DNA of 64,000 nucleotides from Papio anubis (taxonomy: Eukaryota > Chordata > Mammalia > Primates > Cercopithecidae): NCBI RefSeq assembly GCF_008728515.1, contig NC_044991.1, forward strand, positions 38,086,968-38,150,967, given 5' to 3'. Shown here piece after piece: positions 25,166-35,446 of this stretch; the first letter of the stretch is position 1; every line of letters begins with the position of its first letter. The notes under the pieces were generated by a model that did not search any database, had not been told where the DNA came from, and worked only from the letters and a program-made list of their open reading frames with translations. Position numbers and translations under genes: made by a program.

Positions 25166-25917
25166 AAGAGAGATTGATGGCAATCCTGGCAGTTGCCTCT
25201 ATGGGTGTTGAGAACACTGAAACTGCATGGTTTTCATTCCACATCGTCTCTGGTGCTGTCTCTGCATCACTGTGCTTTGTGAATAGGGAAAGTCTCCTAA
25301 CCTTGCTAAGCAGCAAGCTACATTCAGAAGTAGCTTTCCACTCGGAACTTCCATTCCTTCCTAATTGATAGGACGAAGTGTGTCTTAAGAGTTTGAAATG
25401 ACAAAGGTTTCAAGTCTAACCGACCTGTCAGTGTGGGAATTCCCTTACCAATACGCTGGACAAATGGCCACCCTGAGCCTGCCTGAACACATGCCATGAG
25501 GAGGAAGGCTCGGGTCACAAACACCCTGTCCCATGATCATGGAGTCCCATTAGGATCAGACCTTTCCACATGCTGTTCCCAAATCGACCTCCTACAATTC
25601 TGACCACTGCTCTTAGCAATCCTGTGTGGGAAGGGACTTGAATATCATCTCCTCCAAGCCTGTTCATGGTGGGCTTGGTTGCACCTGGGGTCCAGGCCCT
25701 GGTATGGCCATGGGGGCCATGTGTGGACACCTCCCGTGACTCTCTGCTCCCCAGTCCACATTAACATCAGGTGTTCTTCTTCAGAACGAAATCTGCCACT
25801 CAGCTTCTCTCCGGGATTCCTGTTTTGCTTTCGGATGCATCACAACACATGTCCCTCATTCACAAGACATTATATATATTTGTATTTTCCTGTAGTCAAA
25901 TGCAATGTCCAACTTAC
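25166..25917. other. Intron (CFAP61), single-copy
   Basis: No repeat or second exon is recognised between the L1M tail and the exon donor at 25,917. Confidence 0.5.
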
Positions 25918-26123
25918 CTATAGAGATCTGTGATCAGGTTTTCATCATACCGAGCACACAGGTTGTTGAGGAGTTGCTCGTGCTGGCCAAACAAGCGGAT
26001 GTAGTTGGAGGCGGGGAAGGGCTCCCTAGAAAGGCACGTGATGGTTTCCACCATTTTATACTTGTTAATATGAATTCGGAAGTAAGTCCCATTTTTCGCA
26101 TTGCCGGTTACTATTTCTAAACC
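25918..26123 (-). CDS. CFAP61: CFAP61 internal exon (last in window, 206 nt)
   Basis: The acceptor is CATCCCTCCTCCAG|GG, with a good pyrimidine tract, and the donor CTATAG|GTAAGTTGG. It has 68 full codons plus AG of a split codon. The peptide runs GLEIVTGNAKNGTYFRIHIN ... FPASNYIRLFGQHEQLLNNL, then CARYDENLITDLY. This fits the C-terminal alpha/beta region that follows the Rossmann-like fold in CFAP61, where a dimerisation role has been proposed for the family. The next exon must begin by completing an AGN codon (Ser or Arg). I see no convincing exon in the remaining 25.9 kb. An X-box-like site lies 255 bp upstream of the exon. Confidence 0.85.
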
Positions 26124-27781
26124 CTGGAGGAGGGATGTGGACCAGAAAAACAACATTAGAAACATTTCTGGATTTTGGGAAGTTTATCATAGCAATTTAT
26201 TTTTCAAATATAACAGACAGGTTATATCTTATCCCTCGTTGCAAATAACAGTAATAGATATTGACTAAACACGGCAGAAGGTAACAGTGTATCAGAAACC
26301 ACATACTTGGACTCAGTGACTAAATGTTCCTCAGGATATTTTAAACTGTGATTGCCTTGTTCGGTGTTTCTAAACTAGTTGCTAGGTTACAACCAATCCT
26401 TTACTAACACTGCACACCCAGCTAATAAGTGGAACCGGGTTTCTTCTCTCCTCTGAGGTGTTTTAACATGGTTAAATTTCTTTGCTTTCACAGCATCATT
26501 TCGAGAAAAACCTCCTAGTCAAAACTGACCAGAAATCATGTCAGTTATTTTCAAGATTACTTGAACAAAAGAAAGAAATAAAAGGCCATGCCTAATGGCG
26601 GGGATTGGGCAGGGTCAGTCGTTTGAAAAGGTCTGTTTCCAGGAAGAAGGTTCAAGGCTATGGGAGATGAACATACACATTCTGCAGGTGGTTTTCTAGT
26701 TTATACATTGCTAAAGGTGTGGATTTGTGACTTTCTGCCCTGTAGAAACCAGCTCCAACTGCCACATGAGCCCAAGTGACAAGGATAGATGCTGCTCCAA
26801 TTCCATGCCACAATGACTTTTTCTATTTCAGCCGCGGATGCCTCCCCACTGGCTCAGGCAGTGGGAAGATTCTGTGGACAAACATGAGTTTTGTCGGGGT
26901 AGGGGGGATGGGAACTGAACTTTCCCTTTGGCCCTAGACTCTGACCTTAGTACACAGTAACGCTCAATAAATGTTCTTTGAGTGCATATAGATTTAAGCT
27001 TCTCTTCTGAACTTGAATGTGGCATTTAGAAATCCAAGGCAATTTGAACTGCCTGGATCCCAAACATTTACTTAGTCCTGGACATCACCTGGGGATTTTG
27101 TCTAAACAAGGACAGTTCAACTTTTAAATAAATACAGGCAACTGGTGGGTGTTTGGGTATCACACGGCAAAGCCCTGAGGGGACTCAGCCAACTGTAAAG
27201 GTACAAGGTGAGATATACAGGAGGCACGACAGGTGAGTTCTGGGCCACCCCCAGGTGTGTGTGTGTGAGAGGTTGGGCATTTGGGGGTGTGGGAGAAGCA
27301 AATGGGGTTGGGGGATGGTGTTTCAAGGGAGATGGAAGTCGTCCTTTGTTTATCGAAATGGATGGATAGATGGGAAATCTACCACCATAACAAAGTATTT
27401 AAAAAATCCAAACTTATTAAGATATTATCCAAAAAACAATGGCCTGCCCACAATGGAGGGCAATGCATTCAAAAAATTAGTGTTAAAATATATTTCATAA
27501 CAGGGAGATATGTTCACAGTACATTTTATACTTTAGAAGTAGTTTGCAAAAATGCACAGTACCATTTCATTTGCTTTGTATCAACATTTTCACAAAATGT
27601 TAATGGCCACTTTCTGTGGTTGGGAGACTGGGTAATTTTTATTGTTTATCCTTATAGTTATTTGACTATCTGCAGTTTCTAATTTTTTAAAAATGATCAT
27701 TACTTCTAAAATGAGGGAAAGTTATTTTTAAATACTCAGGCTGTGGCATGGCAAGGAACTAGATTTTTTGATGAACAAATT
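26124..27781. other. Intron (CFAP61), mostly single-copy
   Basis: The sequence lacks recognised repeats. An X-box-like site lies at 26,378-26,390 and a short (TG)n at about 27,256-27,266. Confidence 0.5.
26378..26390 (-). promoter_or_regulatory. Candidate RFX X-box (GTAACCTAGCAAC on minus strand)
   Basis: The plus strand is GTTGCTAGGTTAC. The minus strand fits GTNRCC-N-RGYAAC. It is 255 bp upstream, in gene sense, of the exon at 26,123. Confidence 0.3.
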
Positions 27782-28335
27782 GAGGGAGGGAGGGAGGAAG
27801 GAAGGAAGGAAGGGAGAAAGGAAGGAAGGAAGGAGGGAGGAAGGAAGGAGGAAGGAAGGAAGGAGGGAGGGAGGGAAGGAGAAAAGGAAGGGAGAAAGAA
27901 AGGAAGGAAGGCAGGAAGGAGGGAAGGAAGGAGGGAGGGAGGAAGAAAGAAAAGAAGGAAGGCAGGCAGGAAGGAGGGAGGGATGAAGAAAGGAAAGGAA
28001 GGAAGGAAAGAAGGAAGGAAGCAAAGAAGGAAGGGAAGGAAGGAAGGAGGGAAGGAAGGGAAGGAGGGAAGGGATGAAGGAAGGAAGGAGGGAAGGGATG
28101 AAGGAAGGAAGGAGGGAGGGAGGGAAGGAGGAAGGGAGGGAATGAAGGATGGAGGAAAGGAGGAGGGAAGGAGGAAGGAAGGAAGTATGTAAAGAAGGTA
28201 GGGAGGAAGGGAAGGGAAGAAAGGAAGGAGGGAGGGAGGGAGGGAGGGAGGAAGGGAAGGCAGGAAGGCAGGAAGGCAGGAAGGCAAGAAGGAAGGAAGG
28301 AAGGAAGGAAGGAAGGAAGGAAGGAAGGAAGGAAG
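27782..28335 (+). repeat. 554-bp polypurine (GGAA/GGGA)n tract
   Basis: It is almost pure A and G on the plus strand, built of GGAA, GGGA, GGAAA and GCAGGAA units with only scattered C or T. It ends with an uninterrupted GGAA run of about 47 bp (28,289-28,335). The long Ser/Pro/Leu-rich and Gly/Lys/Arg/Glu-rich frames across it are products of the repeat, not genes. Confidence 0.95.
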
Positions 28336-30904
28336 CAGGCCGACTCCAGGCAGGAGTTGGTGCGGAAGGGCGGGTTCCTCTGGAGAAGAGTTTGGAAAAA
28401 GCCAGGACTGAGCCTCTGGCTGCAGGGGCCTGGTCTCCTCTGCCCATCCCTTGCCCTCAGCTCCTGCCACAGGCATCTCTCTAGGCCTGGATGCCTCATG
28501 GGCTTTGCTCATTCTCGGGTGTTTCCTCAAGTCCTGACTTCACAGTCTGAGCAATGACTCACACCATTGCATGGGGTGGGGGTGGGGGCACTTGACCTCA
28601 CAGAATAACCTCTGGTGTCAACTTTAACTGATGGCCCAGGATATTCGGCAGTATTTCAGAATTAAAATATATGTAGATATATAGACAGTGAAGAATGTAA
28701 CCTCCACGTGTATTTCTAAATTAAACACAAGACTTGAAAGACCATTTGAGTTTGGAAACAGCAGCTTTAGGTTTGGCTTCTGGAACCCAGGGGTACATGT
28801 CCCCATCACAGTAAGGGATGATTGGTGGAAAAGCTGGAAAACTGCAGGTGAGTTCTGAGGAGGAGTGGCTCCTGCACCATGGCAGTAAGGCTGGCGTCTG
28901 GGAGAGGAGGCACCACAGACTCTGGCACAGTTTTATCTGCTAGGCTTTCCCAAGCCTTCTCCTCCTTTTAGGTTTCATTGTTTGAAGTGTTTAAAAAAGG
29001 GGGCCCAGGTGTCAAGGGGGCACACCTTGACATCCACCCATGTGGTTAACAAATCTTGACTTTGCCAAGAGTCTCACTAAATTCCCCACCTTCAGCTTAC
29101 AAGGACTTCTTTGTGTTTAGGAAGGCTGACTTGGATTCCACGTACGTGGCCAAGGCTGTGCACCTCAAGATGAGGGTCACAGTCACTTAGTTGGCAGTGA
29201 CTTGACAAGCCCTCAAGGAGCCCTGCAGGCTGCAGGCTGACAGCAGTGAGAGTCTGAGCATCTTGTGCCCTTAAATGTCATCCTGTTCCTTGAGAGTCTA
29301 TCCTCAGCATCATTTTTAACGATTTTTTTGTTATGGACTTGTTGCATTTTTTGGTCTTATTTTGAAATGTAAAGACTGCATTATCATCTTTTGGCCTCCT
29401 CCGTAAGTTTTGTCTGCATAATCCTAGCATACAGGGCCTTACAGAAATTACGGCTTAGAGTCCAGAAGCAGCTACGCTAGAGAAAGTGATGAGGAGGTTG
29501 CACTGATGGCTGATCTTAACTTTGGAAGGAACAGTGTCCATTTGAAGGAGATCTGGCACTACGTTAGCCTCACTGGAGGGTCCATCTGGGAACTGACAGT
29601 GCATCAAAATATGCTGTATTCATGTTAAATACGATTCACTCACACAGGGGTTTCTCAGACACAAATTACCCTTGTAGTGCAGGCCATTCCTATTCACAGT
29701 CGCTGACAGAGCAGGACAACCCAGTGGAGCCCAGAACTCTTTCTGCAATTGCTCATAGAAAGCTGCTCCACTAAGTGATGCCGTAGGGCACCTCCCAGCC
29801 CTGCCCACATGGTGCAGGGTTCTGGGGTCAGGACGATTACTTCACAACCTTCCAATTTGGTAGGGTATGTCTCGCGTCTTCCCCTATTTTAAGTATGTGA
29901 GTACATTGTTTAAAAATTTGGATATTAAATTTAAGATTTTGATGGAGTCACTGATTCTGATATGGTTTTTCTTCTTCTTTTTTTCCCTGAATACAATTAT
30001 CCTTTGGAGTTCCTTTACGATTTTGACAAAGGTTGGAAAATGGCTCTGGAATTCATGCCAAATGGAAGACACAGGATTAATCAGACTTGGTGTTCAAGAA
30101 ATCAAGTTCCCAGCTCTCACGATGAACACACAATTTTAAATTTGATGGTATCCAAGGCAGAATTTGTTGTGACAAATTTCTTTATTCCGTGGTATATACG
30201 CCAACAAAGCATGTGGACTGGAATCTGTAAATTAGTTTATTATGTAGACGACTTGGGGTCCCCTTTCTTCCTTTTGTCAGGTTACCTCTCAAAGAGCTCA
30301 TGAATTACTACAGTATCTTCCGACTTAAATATTCCAATTAGTGAGCACTATAAAAATCTGATAAGATTTGTCTGTGCTACATCTAGTATATGAATAGTAA
30401 TTCAATTTCTCTGGTGAAATATTGTTCAATGGGCTCCATTCTTGATCAATTGGCTATATTTAGGTGACTGCCTGACCATTTTGGCAACAATTTCACTTAA
30501 TCAAATTAATTCCAACCCCAAAAGATTGCCATGGAGCCATCCTACATTTTTTTTTCTTGGATAATAAAATGGAAAAAAAAAATCTGTTTAGATCTTCTGT
30601 ACTAATTAAAAAGGAGGCCCACCTGGCAAAATGGTTAATTAAAGTCAGGGGTCCTGTTCACATACTGTCATAGCACCAGCCAAAGAATCTATTTAAGTTG
30701 CACTCTTATTAAAACTCTCATTATCTAAAAACCCCTTTTGGCTCCTCCTCTGATTTTATTTAGAGAGAGCCAGTGGCTCATAAATAAACGATGCCGCATG
30801 TAGGAAATCATGCACTGTCCTTGAAGAATCTGGTTCTGGCTGGAACCAAGTCCAATATGTTCTAGCTCTTGTGCATATCAGACTCCAGTTATTTATCTGT
30901 GATG
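28336..30904. other. Intron (CFAP61), mostly single-copy
   Basis: No repeat is recognised over most of it. A 113-codon plus-strand frame at 29,962-30,303 has no recognisable product. The AT-rich block at 30,590-30,800 looks like possible conserved regulatory sequence. Confidence 0.45.
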
Positions 30905-31573
30905 ATCAAAGTGCTTAGCCTGTGAATACTCTGGGCTTTATCCTATTTACCTCATGCCCCACCTCACTGGTGGCAGATTGTACTTTCCAAACATGGCCAT
31001 GACAGTCTCCCCATCCCACACACTGTCCTGCAATATGATCTTGACACTGTCTGTCTTGAGAGATGGACTCTCTATCCCCCACCTCTTGAATCTCGGTGGT
31101 TGCGGTGACTGCTCCAACAGAGAGAGTGGGAGAAGTGAGGCTGTGTGACTTTTGAGGGTGGGTCATAGAAGACAATGCAGCTTCCAACTTGCTAGTACCA
31201 ACACTTGCACTTGGAGCCCAGAGCCACCACGTGAGCAGTCTGGCTACTCTGAGGCCACCATACTGTGAGGAAGCCCAGGCACTTGAGGACAGCCCAGGTT
31301 GGGAGGCCGTGGTGAGCACTTCCGGTCCTTGAGTCATCCCAGCCCAGCTGAATAACAAGCCTTCAGATTTAGTAAATGAGCCTTCAGATGATCCGGACCA
31401 TTGATCTAACCCTTTAGTCTTCCCATCTAAGGCTCTGGATAGTGTGAAGCAGAGACAAGCTGTGCCCACTGTGCCCTGTCCAAATTCCTGACTCACAGGA
31501 TCTGTGAGCAGGATTGAATGGCTGCTTCATGCCACTAAGTGTTTTTTATACAGCAATAGAAACTGGAACACTA
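30905..31573 (+). mobile_element. MLT1-like MaLR LTR (old)
   Basis: 'gtgactgctccaacagagag', 'ggaagcccaggcacttgagg', 'actcacaggatctgtgagca' and the end 'catgccactaagtgtttttt ... gcaatagaaactggaac' follow the order of old MLT1 LTRs. The 193-codon frame on the other strand is an artefact of this LTR. Confidence 0.6.
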
Positions 31574-32377
31574 TTATGATCTTATGGTTTCCTGTATTAT
31601 AAGAAAATTTTGCATCAGACCATGTGTACAGGACAACTAAAAGAATCTGGGAAAGGGCTAAGGGAAATAAGTTTTAAACATACAGCAGCTACCCTTTTCC
31701 TGGAAGAACTGGGCTTCATTATTTATCTGGAATAATGATTAAAACAGCCATCTTCATCACTTACTGGCTACCTGTTTTGTTCCAGACAATGTTACTTTAT
31801 ATATGCTCCCCAGCAATCCCAGAAATGCAGAGACGTTGAAGAACTTGTTCAAGGTTCATGGGAAGGAAATGGAATAGCTGGGATTGAGACTTCCTGAAGG
31901 GTGAAGAGCCCGTAGCCTGTGCCATTTGAGTAGGCCCCCATTTAAGGAATTTTCCAAGAGCTTTTACTTCCATCTCATTGGTTAGAACCTGCCACATGGC
32001 AGACCCTGTCCTTGAGGAAATGTGGCAAATGTGTTTAATTTAGGTGAGTCATATTGTTTACCCTCAAAAATATTCAGGAGAAGAAAATGGGAATGGAAGT
32101 TAAGTAGACAGCTTCCAGTCTGCCTCATTGACTAAAAATCAAATGTGACATATCCAAAAGGAAACCCCCAGATGACAACACACACCGGGCTGGGACCACG
32201 GGTCAGAGAATCTCATTAGAGGAGCTCTTCAACTGACCAACCACCTGTGTCCTTTAAACAGGGGAATTCCCAACTGCACAGCTTCTGCTTTTCCTGGAGG
32301 GGAGGAAAACAGTGGGGTCTCCATGGCCATTCCAGATGCTAAGCAATCTACCTGCTCCATTGACATGAAAGGGGATA
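31574..32377. other. Intron (CFAP61)
   Basis: There is weak MIR/L2-like text at about 31,775-31,880 ('ttccagacaatgttacttta', 'gaagaacttgttcaaggttc'). Otherwise nothing is recognised. Confidence 0.4.
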
Positions 32378-33560
32378 TTTCAGTTATCTATCGATGCATC
32401 ACAGGCTGCCTCAAAACGTAGAGGCTTAACTTCCTTCAGTAGGTGAATGGATAAATAAACCGATACATCCAGACAATAGAGGATCGTTCAGTGCCAAAAA
32501 GAAACGAGCTATGAAGCCATGAAGAGATACAGAGGAAGCTTAAACGGATAGTGCTAACTGAAAGAAACCAACCTGAAAAGACTATAGGCTGTATGATTCC
32601 AACTATATGACATTCTGGAAAAGGCAAAGTGACTGAGACAGTAAAAAGATCAGTAGTTGCCAGACCTTAGGACAGAGGAAGGGACAAACAGGCAGCACAC
32701 AGAGGGTTCTTAGGGCAGTGAAGCTGCTCTGTATGATCCTGTAATAGTGGATATGTGTCATTATACATTTGTCCAAACCCACAGAATGTACAAAACCAAG
32801 AGTGAACCCTAATGTCAACTATGGGCTCTGGCTGATAATAATGTGTCAGTGTAGGTTTATTAATTGTAAGAAATAGGTCACTGGTGGGGGATGTTGATAG
32901 TGGGGGAGGCTATATGTCTGTTGAAGTGTTGGGGTTATATGGGAAATCTTTCTACCTCTGCTCAATTTTGTTATGAAACCAAAATGGCTCTAAAAAATAA
33001 AGTCTATTAGAAAAAGTAATGGTGTAAAACAACAGTACATTTTTATTATCTCACAGTCTCTGGGAGTCAGAAGCTGAAAGTGGCTTGGCTAGGGGATTCT
33101 GGCTCAAGGTCTTTCATAAGTTTTCAGTCAAGATGTTGGCTGGGGCTGCAGTCACCTGAAGGCGTGAATGAGGCTGGAGGATCCACTTCCAAGGTGGCAC
33201 GCTCATCTGCCTGGCAAACTGATCATGGCTGGTGCAGGAACCCTCAATTCCTTGCCACGTGGACCTCTCTAAACGGGTCCCTACAGCATGGCAGCAAGTC
33301 AACTAGAAGTGTGCAAGCTGGAAGCTGTAGTATCTTTCTTGACCTGACCTGACCTTGGAAGTCACAGAGTCATTTCCCCAGTATCCTCTTGGCTACACAG
33401 GTCAGCCCTACTCAGCGCGGGAGGGGCCACACAAGGGCATGAAGACCAAGTCACAAGAGTCACTGAGGGCCATCTAGGGGGATGATTACCCCAGTGGGCT
33501 TCTGATGCGTGAACCGACACATTACAGTAAAGACTCCAAGTAAAGAATTTCATCCTCTTA
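32378..33560 (-). repeat. Old unnamed repeat (copy 2), split by an L1MB-like insertion
   Basis: 'cagttatctatcgatgcatc' and 'gcctcaaaacgtagaggctt' before the L1, then 'tgtaaaacaacagtacattt', 'ctggggctgcagtcacctga', 'ccttgccacgtggacctctc' and 'ccacacaagggcatgaagac' after it, follow the consensus shared with copies 1, 3 and 4. The strand is arbitrary. Confidence 0.5.
32432..33020 (+). mobile_element. L1MB-like 3' fragment
   Basis: 'gatacatccagacaatagag', 'ctgtatgattccaactatat', 'gggggatgttgatagtgggg', 'tatatgggaaatctttctac' and 'aaaaaataaagtctattaga' form a clear L1MB-type 3' end. It lies inside the older repeat. Confidence 0.75.
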
Positions 33561-33612
33561 TAAACAAAGTTTTGTATTTGAAAGTAAAATGAAATTCAGA
33601 AATAATACTTAC

Positions 33613-33704
33613 ATAATTAGGCTGTGCCATTTGTACCTCCAAGGGAGTAGGAATGGCAGGCTTGGCAATATGCAGATAATGGTAAGACCCAGGAAGAATG
33701 CCCC
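33613..33704 (-). CDS. CFAP61: CFAP61 internal exon (92 nt)
   Basis: The acceptor is CTCTTCTAG|GG and the donor AATTAT|GTAAGT. Two bases complete the Gly codon split with the exon at 35,119, then 30 codons read GILPGSYHYLHIAKPAIPTP followed by LEVQMAQPNY, ending in phase 0. It is short and would be easy to dismiss alone. Both splice sites are strong, the phase fits its neighbours exactly, and the intron to the previous exon is only 1,414 bp. It probably begins the C-terminal domain that follows the oxidoreductase-like fold. Confidence 0.82.
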
Positions 33705-34366
33705 CTAGAAGAGATGGCAAATTTTCCATTTCAAATGAATTGTTAATGAGGTGAGTAACAGAGCTCACATTTTCATCACAGGACAAACAGATGCTTGCAG
33801 TGGTGTATGCTCCTCAAACTTTCACACTAAAGTACCACCAACAGCAAGGAACTCCCCAGGGTGGTTGACATTTATTTAACCAAATTGATGTGAATGTGAC
33901 AACGATATCTCATAATGTAGCCGCCAATGCTTCAGGACGTGCCAAGCCGATCTTGTGTATCCTGTGATTATCCGTAGCTCCCCGCCCTCTAATCTGTATC
34001 TGCCAAAACCAGATCAAGACCTTTAGAAGCCTTAAATTGTTGCAAATAGCATTCCTGTTCCTCATCACTTCTCCAAACTGTAGCCAAAATATTAAAAAAT
34101 TGAATTTAATTAGGACAATCAACAAAGTTCTTTGTTCAATGTTTTAGAAACTGTCATCATCGAATTCTTAATATGTTGGCTTGTCCCTGAGGTCTGGACC
34201 TGCGCCAGCTCTGGCTTCTGACAGCCCTCCCTTCTCTTGCCTGCCCACGGCCACCACCTTCTCTCAGGTCTCACCCAGAGTGAGAAGCAGAACAAGACCT
34301 TGTGGGGCTGCCTAGTTAGGAAGAGGAAGTCAAGGATGGAATGTGGGGCTTTCATTTCTGTAATCT

Positions 34367-34408
34367 GACATTCCATTGACTGGACTGGGTTTCTGTCAAT
34401 GGAATGTC
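34367..34408. repeat. Perfect 14-bp inverted repeat, 14-nt loop
   Basis: GACATTCCATTGAC at 34,367-34,380 is the exact reverse complement of GTCAATGGAATGTC at 34,395-34,408. It abuts a second hairpin. Confidence 0.95.
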
Positions 34409-34444
34409 ATGTACCTGAGTACTGCACATGTACTCAGGTACATG
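34408..34444. repeat. Perfect 15-bp inverted repeat, 7-nt loop
   Basis: CATGTACCTGAGTAC at 34,408-34,422 pairs exactly with GTACTCAGGTACATG at 34,430-34,444. The loop is TGCACAT. It shares base 34,408 with the preceding hairpin. Confidence 0.95.
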
Positions 34445-35118
34445 GACACCCTGAGGGTCTATGTACAGCTTCGTGGGTTCATCCATAAACCTCCAGGAAG
34501 TGAACACGGAATTCTGTAAATATGTGCATTTTTCTGGTAAAAGGTCCACAACATTCAGAAACACCATTTTCAAAGGTATTTCTCATACCCTAACAGTGAA
34601 GGAACCCTGCATTACTTATGAAGTCATCTCCTCCCTAGGGGCCAAAAAGGTTTACGGGATAAAAGTGCACTGCTTTACAGCTGCAAATGGTTAAGCTTAT
34701 CCATCCCAGAGCAGGCTGAGGCCTGGCTGCCTGGAAGAGTCTCCTCATCTCTGAACTTATAGAGAGAATGGAAGTTTTGGGTAAGATGTCAGGGAAAACC
34801 ATCACTTTCCAGCTGTGAGACATCCAGACAAGTTAATAATCATTCCCTTGTCTGTTTTCGTATCTGTAAAATGGGAACCCCATTTAGGATGTGGTTCATA
34901 ATAAATGCTCAAATGCAAAGAATCATAATAACAATAATTTCAGGTTTGTAATAAATGCCTCAGAAACTAGATAGACCCTTTCTCTGTCTCTGTGGCAACC
35001 CACTGAGATATGGAGGAGCCTTTTCCCCAAGCCTAAGAGAAACCTGGAGGGCTGGCCTGACTGCTGACCCCTACCTAATCTGTGGCTTCATCAAGGAGAA
35101 GGAAGCCTACTTGTATAC

Positions 35119-35446
35119 CTTGAATCTTGGCTCCCTTGTACATGGGGATGAGCCGGTCAAGATCAGCTGGCGGCTCGGTCACAGGCTCAAGGGTTGGATC
35201 AAAGAGATGTAGCATAGCTGCTGCCAGCTGAAAGCCAATTTCTTTGGAACTGAAGTTGCTGTGAGTCCACTCATTTGAGTAGTATCTATTGGAGAATTTG
35301 GTGAGGGAGCCAGCAGCTCTGATGGCTATGTCATTGGTGTGGAAGTTGGTATCAATCACAAGTCGACCGTCATACACAAGACATGTATCATTGAGGGCTT
35401 TAAACGTTTCATAATCCACATTCTTCTCACAGAAGCTGAAGAACAT
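35119..35446 (-). CDS. CFAP61: CFAP61 internal exon with oxidoreductase-like segment lacking the FAD-binding Asp (328 nt)
   Basis: The acceptor is CACTTCGTAG|ATG and the donor ATTCAAG|GTATAC. It holds 109 codons plus one base. The peptide opens MFFSFCEKNVDYETFKALND; this Met is internal, because the phase joins the preceding exon exactly. GRLVIDTNFHTNDIAIRAAG matches the shape of the conserved 'G.I.vD...qTs.p.IyAaGD' block of FAD/NAD(P)-dependent oxidoreductases. The terminal Asp, which normally contacts FAD, is Ser here (AAGS, residues about 200-203 of the joined fragment). The following EIGFQLAAAMLHLFD fits the helix that packs after that block. The C-terminal part, TLEPVTEPPADLDRLIPMYK, may be a linker. 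This is the most recognisable exon in the window. Confidence 0.88.

Larger units (their letters stand above)
33705..35118. other. Intron (CFAP61), 1,414 bp
   Basis: It contains two adjacent perfect inverted repeats (34,367-34,444) and a MIR-like piece at about 34,835-34,925 ('tcgtatctgtaaaatgggaa', 'aataaatgctc'). The rest is single-copy. Confidence 0.6.

Noticed and set aside
27782..28335. Possible CRISPR-like or satellite array
   Set aside because: Units are 3-5 nt purine motifs without spacers. It is a simple repeat.
27728..28530. Several open frames of 110-264 codons, Ser/Pro/Leu-rich or Glu/Gly/Lys/Arg-rich, on both strands
   Set aside because: They are translations of the GGAA/GGGA polypurine tract. 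All frames are open because the repeat lacks stop codons; there is no splice or start context.
29962..30303. 113-codon plus-strand frame in single-copy intron sequence
   Set aside because: No recognisable motif, no conserved start context, and it lies antisense within a CFAP61 intron. Kept only as non-coding.
30915..31496. 193-codon minus-strand open frame
   Set aside because: It coincides with an old MLT1-like LTR read antisense, shows no recognisable domain, and is in sequence typical of non-coding LTRs.
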